A program made the translations under genes and the position numbers. A model generated the notes under the pieces. It was not told where the DNA came from. It searched no databases and worked only from the letters and a program-made list of their open reading frames with translations. From Hyphomicrobiales bacterium (GTDB lineage Bacteria; Pseudomonadota; Alphaproteobacteria; Rhizobiales; Beijerinckiaceae), in the NCBI GenBank assembly GCA_028290595.1, contig JAQGJO010000114.1, forward strand, positions 1 to 5,429: DNA of 5,429 nucleotides, read 5' to 3'. Positions 1-5,257 of this stretch are shown in pieces. Positions within the stretch are counted from its first letter, which is position 1. Every line of letters begins with the position of its first letter.

Positions 1-84
1 GCGACAGATCTTGAATTGCGGCTGTATTGCGCGATGGGGTTCACCGGCATTATCAGCCGGGCCGAAATCAAACTCGTCGCCTGA
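1..84 (+). CDS. 3' end of an unidentified gene (27 C-terminal residues)
   Basis: Frame 1 is open from the first base to a TGA at 82-84 and would encode a peptide ending ISRAEIKLVA. Third codon positions are GC-rich in this frame, as in the neighbouring genes. Frame 2 is also open here until 91 but fits that pattern less well, and frame 3 has an early TGA. The fragment is too short to assign a family. The stretch LRLYCAMGF loosely recalls the LYxxxGF motif near the C terminus of GNAT acetyltransferases, but this is only a hint. The gene ends 132 bases before the next start. Confidence 0.45.
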   Translation, partial: ATDLELRLYCAMGFTGIISRAEIKLVA

Positions 85-132
85 GAATTAGATGAGGCTG
101 TTTCGCCGTGCGCGAGCCCCGGTTTCGCCAGA

Positions 133-180
133 TTTTCCGGAAATAGGAAGATAGCCGGCTCGCAACCTGCTATTTTCCGG
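133..180. repeat. Inverted repeat with TTTTCCGG cores upstream of the ThiE-like gene
   Basis: CCGGAAATAG (137-146) is answered by CTATTTTCCGG (170-180), its reverse complement apart from one extra T. The octamer TTTTCCGG also occurs as a direct repeat at 133-140 and 173-180, and TTTCCGGAAA at 134-143 is itself a perfect palindrome. The arms lie 37-84 bases before the start at 217. The element could be an operator pair in the leader of the 217-1928 unit, or a folded end of the upstream transcript. No T-run follows it, so a classical terminator is not supported. The role is unknown. Confidence 0.4.
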
Positions 181-216
181 ACACATGCGATTTCGAGCCG
201 AGGTTCTATTTCCACA

Positions 217-903
217 ATGAGTGACCAGACCCAAGCCGTTCAGCTCTATCTGATGACGCCGGCCGGCGTGGCGGCGGGAACGCTCGACGCGCTGCTTACG
301 GCGGCGCTGGGCGTGGGCAAGGTCGCCTGCGTGCTGCTCGACAAGGCGGCCTGTGATGGCGATGCGGCGGCTTTGACGGCAACCGTTCAACTGATCCAGA
401 AGCATGATGCGGCGGCGCTTCTGCCGGCGCAGGACGCGGCGATGCGGGCGGGCGCCGATGGCGTTCACCTGAACCATCCGGGCGAGAACGCCGAGGCTGA
501 GATCGCGGCGGCGATCAAACGAGCCAAGGGCGTGGGCATTGTCGGCGCCGGTGCGCTGCAGACGCGCCATCAGGCCATGGATATGGGCGAGCGCGACGTC
601 GATTACGTGATGTTCGGGGAACCCGACAGCGACATCGATAATGATGACGACTTGAGCGACGACTTGGACGACGACTTGCCGTCCGTCGAGGCTGTGCTGG
701 CGCGGGTCGCCTGGTGGGCGGAAATATTCACGGTGCCTTGTGTTGTCTATGCGCGCGCGCTCGACGACATCCCCGCCCTGGTCGCGGCAGGCGCGGATTT
801 CATCGCCCTGCGCGAGGCGGTCTGGAACGATCCGCGTGGGGTGCCGGCAGCGATGACGCAGGCGCTGGAGGCCGTCCGCCGGAAACGGGTGGAGGTGGCA
901 TGA
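217..903 (+). CDS. Degenerate thiamine-phosphate-synthase (ThiE/TenI)-fold protein
   Basis: This 228-residue protein fits the TIM-barrel plan of ThiE/TenI. Visible marks are AGADGVHL (78-85, compare GADGVHLGQ in ThiE), a GxGAL-TRHQA segment (110-120), VDYVMFGEP (128-136, where ThiE has GADYIGxGPVF) and VPCVVYARALDDIPALVAAGADFIAL (173-198 region), which matches the last strands. The residues ThiE uses for substrates are not apparent. There is no QxRxK near 37-44, no ND ahead of the GVHL strand, no PTxTK after 134, and GGI is replaced by ARA. A role as thiamine phosphate synthase is therefore doubtful despite the fold. An Asp-rich insertion at 137-153 sits where the phosphate-binding loop should be. 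The start ATG has a modest GAGG at 200-203. The stop overlaps the next gene by 4 bases, so the two are probably translationally coupled. The fold is fairly certain; the function is unknown. Confidence 0.75.
   Translation: MSDQTQAVQLYLMTPAGVAAGTLDALLTAALGVGKVACVLLDKAACDGDAAALTATVQLIQKHDAAALLPAQDAAMRAGADGVHLNHPGENAEAEIAAAIKRAKGVGIVGAGALQTRHQAMDMGERDVDYVMFGEPDSDIDNDDDLSDDLDDDLPSVEAVLARVAWWAEIFTVPCVVYARALDDIPALVAAGADFIALREAVWNDPRGVPAAMTQALEAVRRKRVEVA
646..681 (+). repeat. 12-base tandem repeat, three units, inside the ThiE-like gene
   Basis: Three units begin GACGACTTG and differ only in the last three bases: AGC (646-657), GAC (658-669) and CCG (670-681). In frame they encode DDLS, DDLD and DDLP, residues 144-155, extending an acidic run that begins at D137. 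The period is a multiple of three, so changes in copy number would keep the reading frame. This looks like slippage-driven growth of a surface loop. Confidence 0.75.
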
Positions 904-1928
904 TCTCAAGGTCAGGCTTCCTATTCACGGGCGTGCTGGTCGGCTCGCTGATCAATCTTGCAGCGCTGTCGAACGGCGCTATCGCGCAAGGAAAAATACA
1001 GGACCAGTCGCCGGAGATATTGCGGCCGGCCTTCGATCCGAGCCGGCCGGCGGTGATGCTGCCCAAGACGGTGATGGACTTCGATGCCGGGCTGAAAGGG
1101 CCGGTGGACCTTGCGTTCGGCGCTTATCAGCGCGGCCTCTATGTGACGGCCATGCGTGAGGCGATGAAGCGCATCGAGGCGAATTCCAACGATGCGCCGG
1201 CGATGGCGCTTGTCGGCGAGCTGTACCGCGATGGATTGTCGGTGAAGCAAAGCCAGGAAGAAGCCAACAAATGGTATAAACTGGCGGCCGACCGGGGCGA
1301 TCCGCAGGCGCAATATTCCCTCGGCTTATCCTATCTCGAGGGCCGTGGGACGGCGAAAGATATCAAGCTGGCGCGCGCTTACTTCGAGAAGGCGGCGGAG
1401 AAAAATCAGCCGGCGGCGCTCTACAATATGGCCGTCATGGCGATCGAGGGCGAAATCCAGGATTTCAAGGGCGCTGCCGATCTGTTCCGCCGCTCGATGG
1501 ACGGCGGCTATCCGGACGCGGCCTACGCTTTGTCCATGCTTTACAAGGAAGGCACCGGCGTGCCGAAAGACCAGGTTATGGCGACCAGCCTGCTCAAGCG
1601 CGCTGCCGACGAGAAGCTCACGCCGGCCGTCGTCGATTATGCCATCGCCCTGTTCAACGGCAACGGGACCGAGAAGAACGAAGAGCTGGCGGCGAAATAT
1701 TTCATGCGCGCCGCCTGGCTCAATGCCCCCATCGCCCAGAACCGCCTGGCGCGGCTCTATGTTGTCGGCCGCGGCGTCAAGCCGGATCTGGTCGAGGCGA
1801 TGAAATGGCACGTTCTGGCGCGCGCCAATGGGGTGCCCGACGAATGGCTGGACGACAAGCTGCGCACCCTGTCGCAGGGCCAGAAGGCCGCCGTAGACGA
1901 GGCGATCCAGCGTTTTGTCGGCAAATGA
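900..1928 (+). CDS. Secreted Sel1-repeat protein (six repeats)
   Basis: This 342-residue protein probably works in the periplasm as a protein-binding scaffold. It has a Sec signal peptide: a basic start (MISRSG), a hydrophobic core at about 7-23, and AIA before Q30 as the likely signal peptidase I site. Six Sel1 (TPR-like) repeats of about 36 residues follow at roughly 98-133, 134-169, 170-203, 204-239, 240-275 and 276-311. They show recurring patterns such as A-x-x-x-LG-x-x-Y-x-x-G-x-G and A-x-x-Y/W-x-x-x-A-A. A helical pair at 66-97 may be a degenerate extra repeat. The start ATG at 900 overlaps the previous TGA (ATGA) and has GGAGG at 891-895. The frame is open further upstream to 714, but that would bury the signal peptide inside shadow sequence. 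In rhizobia, Sel1 proteins of this kind have been tied to envelope and exopolysaccharide regulation (ExoR type). This one is not clearly ExoR, so its partner is unknown. Confidence 0.88.
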   Translation: MISRSGFLFTGVLVGSLINLAALSNGAIAQGKIQDQSPEILRPAFDPSRPAVMLPKTVMDFDAGLKGPVDLAFGAYQRGLYVTAMREAMKRIEANSNDAPAMALVGELYRDGLSVKQSQEEANKWYKLAADRGDPQAQYSLGLSYLEGRGTAKDIKLARAYFEKAAEKNQPAALYNMAVMAIEGEIQDFKGAADLFRRSMDGGYPDAAYALSMLYKEGTGVPKDQVMATSLLKRAADEKLTPAVVDYAIALFNGNGTEKNEELAAKYFMRAAWLNAPIAQNRLARLYVVGRGVKPDLVEAMKWHVLARANGVPDEWLDDKLRTLSQGQKAAVDEAIQRFVGK

Positions 1929-1976
1929 CCCACTTGCCCCTCCAGACTTGACGTAGCAGCCCGGGGCGGGCAGACA

Positions 1977-2024
1977 TCCCAGCTTCCCGGCAGCCTTCCC
2001 AGCGGCCTTGCCGGCAGCCTTGCC
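1977..2024. repeat. Imperfect 12-base tandem repeat, four units, intergenic
   Basis: The units are 1977-1988, 1989-2000, 2001-2012 and 2013-2024. Units two and four differ at one base (GGCAGCCTTCCC and GGCAGCCTTGCC). All four end in CTT followed by CCC or GCC. On the minus strand one frame reads as repeated Lys-Ala-Ala-Gly, but a TGA closes it just upstream and it has no start codon. The repeat lies between the Sel1 and phosphatase genes in a 196-base spacer that otherwise holds only a small hairpin. Confidence 0.6.
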
Positions 2025-2079
2025 GAACCGAGATCATCTCAGACAATTTTGCCGTGCGCCTCCTGCGCGGCCGTTCGCC

Positions 2080-2093
2080 GGGGCTTTCGCCCC
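2080..2093 (+). other. Small GC-rich hairpin ahead of the phosphatase gene
   Basis: GGGGC (2080-2084) pairs with GCCCC (2089-2093) across the loop TTTC. It is followed by ATGTTTTCCCGCTTTTT, which holds two T-runs, one of them close to the stem. It could be a weak intrinsic terminator for the 217-1928 unit, or a leader structure of the phosphatase gene, whose start lies 31 bases beyond. The five-pair stem is too short to decide. Confidence 0.3.
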
Positions 2094-2124
2094 ATGTTTT
2101 CCCGCTTTTTATGATCGACCGCCC

Positions 2125-2916
2125 ATGATCCGCTCCGCCCTGATGACTGTCATGACTTCCGCCGCCATCAAGGCCGGCCGCGGATTGAAGCGCGATTACG
2201 GCGAGGTCGAGAACCTGCAGGTCTCGCTCAAGGGGCCGAGCGATTTCGTTACCGCCGCCGACCGCAAGGCGGAACGCGTGGTTCACGACGAACTCGCCAA
2301 GGCGCGGCCCGGCTACAGCTTCCTGATGGAGGAATCGGGCGCCGAGACCGGCACCGACACCACCCATCGCTGGCTGGTCGATCCGCTCGACGGCACCACG
2401 AATTTCCTGCACGGCGTGCCGCTTTTCGCGATTTCCATTGCGCTCGAACGCGAAGGCCACCTGGTCGCCGGCGTCGTCTACAATCCGATCACCGACGATA
2501 TGTTCGTTACCGAAAAAGGCCAGGGCGCCTGGTTCAACAACCGCCGCCTGCGGGTCGCAGCGCGCACGGATCTGTCCGAGGCGCTCATCGGCACCGGCGT
2601 GCCGCACCTGGGCAAGGCCAACCAGCACCCGAAATTCAAGGCCGAGCTGTCGTCGGTGATGGCGCGGGTGCACAATATCCGGCGGTTCGGCGCGGCGTCA
2701 CTCGACCTGTGCTTCGTGGCGGCCGGCCGGCTCGACGCGTACTGGGAACGCAGCCTCGCCCCCTGGGACGTGGCGGCGGGCATCATCATGGTGCGCGAAG
2801 CCGGCGGCTACATCACCGATGCGGATGGCGGCAGCGACATGCTGGACAAGGGCTCGGTCTGCGCCGGCAACGAGACGATGCACCGCCACCTGCTCGGCTT
2901 GATCAACAAGGCATAA
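2125..2916 (+). CDS. Inositol monophosphatase family phosphatase
   Basis: This 263-residue cytoplasmic, Mg-dependent phosphatase belongs to the IMPase/SuhB family. Members hydrolyse inositol monophosphates and related sugar or nucleotide phosphates; the true substrate here is not fixed by sequence. The metal site is complete: the Glu pair at 69-70 (MEE), the signature WLVDPLDGTTNF at 83-94 with Asp86 and Asp89, and WDVAAG at 214-219 with Asp215. A C-terminal GG-x-x-x-D-x-DGG-x-D block (227-238) and AGNE (247-250) are also typical. Length matches the family. I chose ATG 2125 because the N terminus MIRSALM...AGR resembles rhizobial homologues. An upstream in-frame TTG at 2008 would add a 39-residue Pro/Ala-rich piece unlike the family. 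No good Shine-Dalgarno precedes 2125. It is separated from both neighbours by about 200 or more bases, so it is probably its own transcript. Confidence 0.92.
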   Translation: MIRSALMTVMTSAAIKAGRGLKRDYGEVENLQVSLKGPSDFVTAADRKAERVVHDELAKARPGYSFLMEESGAETGTDTTHRWLVDPLDGTTNFLHGVPLFAISIALEREGHLVAGVVYNPITDDMFVTEKGQGAWFNNRRLRVAARTDLSEALIGTGVPHLGKANQHPKFKAELSSVMARVHNIRRFGAASLDLCFVAAGRLDAYWERSLAPWDVAAGIIMVREAGGYITDADGGSDMLDKGSVCAGNETMHRHLLGLINKA

Positions 2917-2930
2917 TAGGCAGCATTTAA

Positions 2931-2971
2931 GACGCGTCTTTTCGATCCAAGCGGATCGGAAAACGCTATGG
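2931..2971. repeat. Palindromic intergenic repeat, copy 1
   Basis: This 41-base element lies 14 bases after the phosphatase stop. It opens with the palindrome GACGCGTC (2931-2938). A stem follows: TTTTCGATCC (2939-2948), a 4-base loop AAGC, then GGATCGGAAAA (2953-2963), extended outward by GCGT/ACGC pairs past one bulged C. It matches copy 2 (5193-5233) at 18 of 18 left-arm bases and 18 of 19 right-arm bases, while the loops share one of four. The right-arm difference (G at 2959) makes a T-G/U-G pair in place of T-A. It resembles in style the REP-like hairpins scattered through Bradyrhizobiaceae genomes, as I recall them. Confidence 0.8.
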
Positions 2972-3152
2972 ACGCCGCAATTTCGCCTGCAAACATAGGC
3001 TTGATCGCGACCGGGTTCTGACGTCAACTTGTTGCCTGATTTGTGCAGGCTTGGTCCCGGCCAGATTCGCCAGCCAGCGTCCGGCAGGAAAGGCGCTGCG
3101 CGGTGATTTCGATCCCGGCCGAAGCGATGTCCACTTCGCTTGAAAATGCGCT

Positions 3153-3158
3153 GGAGGA
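3153..3158 (+). promoter_or_regulatory. Shine-Dalgarno for the MotA-like gene
   Basis: GGAGGA lies 10 bases before ATG 3169 and is the best ribosome-binding match in this leader. Upstream in-frame starts at 3127 (ATG) and 3043 (GTG) have no comparable site, so it favours the 3169 start. Confidence 0.5.
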
Positions 3159-3168
3159 TGATGAGATT

Positions 3169-4128
3169 ATGGCGAGCGAAAACGAGACGCGGCGGCTGTC
3201 CGCGCCAGGCATCTACCTGGTGCGCATCATCGTATTCCTGCTTCTGATCGGCTTTGTCGCGCTCATCCTCTATCGCCAGATCCAGTCGGCGTTCATGGCC
3301 AATCCGGGCCTCAATGCGCTGATCATCGGCGTGCTGCTCATCGGCATCGTGCTGGCGATCCGCCAGGTCTGGCGGCTGATTCCGGAAGTGCGCTGGGTGA
3401 ACGCCTATCAGGCGGGCGATACGGAGGCGGCGCGCGCGCCGGTTCTGCTGGCGCCGATGGCGAAATTGCTCGGCGACAAGCAACAGCACAAAGCCATTTC
3501 GACCATGACGCTCCGCGCCATTCTGGATTCGATCGGCTCGCGCCTCGATGAATCGCGCGAGATCGCCCGCTATCTCACCGGCCTGCTGGTGTTCCTGGGT
3601 CTGCTCGGGACGTTCTGGGGCCTGCTCGAAACGGTGGGCTCCATCTCCGGCGTCATCAAGTCGATGCAGGGCGGCAATGATGCGGGCATGATGTTCGACG
3701 AGTTGAAGAACGGCTTATCGGCGCCGATCGCCGGCATGTCGATTTCGTTCACTTCGTCGCTGTTCGGTCTGGCCGGATCGCTGGTGCTCGGCTTTCTCGA
3801 CCTGCAGGCTGGGCAGGCGCAGAACCGTTTCTACAACGAGCTCGAAGACTTTCTCTCTTCCAATGCGACCGATCCCGCCGTCGAGGCCATCGCCGGCCTG
3901 CCGCCCGATCTTGCCGCGGCGCTGACCAAGCTGAGTGCCGGCGATGCGGCCGGATCGCGCGCTTCCACCGCCGCGATGGCCAATCTGGCTGAAGGCATTC
4001 AGGGCCTCGTCAAACATATGCGCGGCGAACAGCAGTTGATCCGCGACTGGGTCGAGGCACAGGCGGCGCAACAGCGCGAGATCAGCAAACTGCTTGAGCG
4101 GATCGCATCGGAAGCGGAGCGGCGCTGA
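3169..4128 (+). CDS. MotA/TolQ/ExbB-like proton-channel family membrane protein
   Basis: With the start at 3169 this is a 319-residue inner-membrane protein. It has four predicted membrane helices at about 15-35, 46-65, 134-157 and 186-211, with a cytoplasmic loop of roughly 68 residues between the second and third, as in stator proteins. The third helix carries GLLGTFWGLLETV (144-156). The fourth carries SAPIAGMSISFTSSLFGLAGSL (184-205), the counterparts of the pore-lining segments of MotA and TolQ. A helical, Gln-rich tail at about 263-319 probably forms a cytoplasmic coiled coil. Family members assemble as pentamers around a MotB/TolR/ExbD partner and pass protons. The next gene encodes just such a partner and overlaps by one base. 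An alternative ATG at 3127 would add 14 residues, and a GTG at 3043 would add 42. No flagellar genes are adjacent, so this is not assigned as flagellar MotA. Confidence 0.85.
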   Translation: MASENETRRLSAPGIYLVRIIVFLLLIGFVALILYRQIQSAFMANPGLNALIIGVLLIGIVLAIRQVWRLIPEVRWVNAYQAGDTEAARAPVLLAPMAKLLGDKQQHKAISTMTLRAILDSIGSRLDESREIARYLTGLLVFLGLLGTFWGLLETVGSISGVIKSMQGGNDAGMMFDELKNGLSAPIAGMSISFTSSLFGLAGSLVLGFLDLQAGQAQNRFYNELEDFLSSNATDPAVEAIAGLPPDLAAALTKLSAGDAAGSRASTAAMANLAEGIQGLVKHMRGEQQLIRDWVEAQAAQQREISKLLERIASEAERR

Positions 4129-5156
4129 TGGCTTATGCACGCTCGCGCCGCGGCCGCGGCGGTTTCGATTACTGGCCGGGTTTCGTCGACGCGCTGTCGA
4201 CGATGCTGCTCGCCATCATCTTCCTGCTGTCGGTGTTCATGCTGGCGCAATATTTTCTGTCGCGGGAAGTGACCGGCAAGGACAGCGCGCTCGTCAAACT
4301 CAACAAGCAGATCGAGGAGTTGACCTCGCTCTTGGCGCTGGAGCGGTCCGGCCGCGCCGATGCGCAGTCCAACATGACCAATCTGATGGCGACGCTCGAT
4401 GCGACGCAAAAAGACAAGGAGCGCCTGCAGGGCCTCATCGACTCCAACACTGCCAATGCGGCCTCAAGCGGTGGCGCGGCGGCGGCCGCCCAGCAGGCGC
4501 TCGATGCGGAGCGGCAGATTTCAGCGCGTGCCGCGGCGCAGGTGGATGTGCTGAACCAGCAGATCGCCGCGCTGCGCCGCCAGCTTGCGGCAATCGAACA
4601 AGCGCTCAACGCGTCGGAACTGCGCGACAAGGATTCGCAGGCGCGCATCGCCGATCTCGGTTCGCGCCTCAACGTGGCGCTGGCGCAGAAGGTGCAGGAG
4701 CTGGCGCGCTATCGTTCCGACTTCTTCGGCAGGTTGCGCGAGATCCTCGGCAACCGTCCGGGCATCCGCACGGTCGGCGATCGTTTCGTCTTCGAATCGG
4801 AAGTGCTGTTTGATACCGGCCGCGCCGAGATCAATCCGCAAGGGCGCGGCGAACTCGACAAGCTTGCCTCGGCGCTGGCCGATCTCGATCGTGAAATCCC
4901 GCCGGAGATTCCCTGGGTGATGCGCGTCGACGGCCATACCGACAAGCGGCCGATCAGCGGCGGCGTCTATAAGTCCAACTGGGAGCTGTCGGCGAGCCGC
5001 GCCATCGCGGTGGTGCAATATCTGGTCAGCAAGGGCGTGTCGCCGCAGCGGCTCGCGGCGGCGGGCTTCGGCGAATTCCAGCCGATCGATACCAGCGACA
5101 CGGAAGACGCCCTGCGGCGCAACCGCCGCATCGAGTTGAAGCTGACCGACAGATAG
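4128..5156 (+). CDS. MotB-like OmpA-domain protein, partner of the MotA-like channel
   Basis: This 342-residue protein has an Arg-rich cytoplasmic N terminus (1-10) and one membrane helix at about 18-44. Asp21 in YWPGFVDALSTMLLAIIF sits at the start of that helix, where MotB has its proton-carrying Asp. A long coiled coil spans about 50-200, broken by an Ala/Gly-rich stretch at 110-121. A C-terminal OmpA/MotB domain fills about 213-340. That domain has the peptidoglycan-binding marks VDGHTD (267-272), NWELSASRA (284-292) and RRNRRIEL (330-337). It should sit in the inner membrane with the OmpA domain gripping the cell wall. The start ATG overlaps the previous stop (TGATG), with GGAG at 4116-4119 eight bases upstream, so both proteins are likely made in a coupled way. 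The coiled coil is much longer than the linker of flagellar MotB. The family is near certain; the process it powers is unknown. Confidence 0.87.
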   Translation: MAYARSRRGRGGFDYWPGFVDALSTMLLAIIFLLSVFMLAQYFLSREVTGKDSALVKLNKQIEELTSLLALERSGRADAQSNMTNLMATLDATQKDKERLQGLIDSNTANAASSGGAAAAAQQALDAERQISARAAAQVDVLNQQIAALRRQLAAIEQALNASELRDKDSQARIADLGSRLNVALAQKVQELARYRSDFFGRLREILGNRPGIRTVGDRFVFESEVLFDTGRAEINPQGRGELDKLASALADLDREIPPEIPWVMRVDGHTDKRPISGGVYKSNWELSASRAIAVVQYLVSKGVSPQRLAAAGFGEFQPIDTSDTEDALRRNRRIELKLTDR

Positions 5157-5167
5157 ACGTGTCACAG

Positions 5168-5183
5168 AGAGCAATTTTGCTCT
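5168..5183. other. Hairpin just after the MotB-like gene
   Basis: AGAGCA (5168-5173) pairs with TGCTCT (5178-5183) around ATTT, and one more A-T pair is possible. It starts 12 bases after the stop codon and could help end the 3169-5156 transcript. No T-run follows on the + strand, so an intrinsic terminator is not demonstrated. Confidence 0.4.
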
Positions 5184-5192
5184 TAGAGATTA

Positions 5193-5233
5193 GACGCGTC
5201 TTTTCGATCCTATTGGATCGAAAAACGCTATGG
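5193..5233. repeat. Palindromic intergenic repeat, copy 2
   Basis: This is the second copy of the 41-base element at 2931-2971, in the same orientation. It has the palindrome GACGCGTC (5193-5200), then TTTTCGATCC (5201-5210), loop TATT (5211-5214) and GGATCGAAAAACGC (5215-5228). The stem is ten uninterrupted pairs. Beyond a single bulged C, four more pairs (GCGT with ACGC) extend it. The copy ends one base before a GTG that could start the next gene, so part of that gene's leader derives from the repeat. Confidence 0.8.
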
Positions 5234-5245
5234 GTGACACGAAGA

Positions 5246-5252
5246 GGGGAGG
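5246..5252 (+). promoter_or_regulatory. Shine-Dalgarno that decides a TTG start
   Basis: GGGGAGG is a strong ribosome-binding match five bases before TTG 5258. It supports that rare start over the in-frame GTG at 5234, which has no recognisable site. Confidence 0.55.
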
Positions 5253-5257
5253 CTATC

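Noticed and set aside
88..909. Long minus-strand open frame of 273 codons opposite the ThiE-like gene
   Set aside because: It mirrors the codon pattern of the + strand gene, is Arg/His-rich without any family motif, and is the usual high-GC shadow.
1948..1976. Possible promoter with TTGACG at 1948-1953
   Set aside because: No convincing -10 element lies at 16-18 bases; the sequence there is CAGACA.
2008..2124. N-terminal extension of the phosphatase from TTG 2008
   Set aside because: The extra 39 residues are Pro/Ala/Arg-rich, partly encoded by the tandem repeat, and unlike the family N terminus, which starts well at ATG 2125.
1777..2673. Minus-strand open frame of 298 codons spanning the Sel1 end and the phosphatase
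   Set aside because: It crosses two well-supported + strand genes and a spacer and has no recognisable domain.
2820..3010. Short minus-strand peptides read through the two repeats, both containing SVFRS and IEKTRL
   Set aside because: The shared peptide arises simply because both frames read through the same palindromic repeat. It is evidence of the DNA repeat, not of a protein family.
4094..4813. Plus-strand open frame of 239 codons in another frame of the MotB-like gene
   Set aside because: It overlaps a gene with clear membrane-helix and OmpA motifs, and its own product is Arg/Ala/Gly-rich low complexity.
3169..5156. A Zorya (ZorAB) anti-phage system
   Set aside because: The MotA-like protein lacks the very long cytoplasmic tail of ZorA. 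No ZorC, ZorD or ZorE follows, since the next gene is a solute-binding protein, and the surroundings look like a housekeeping region.
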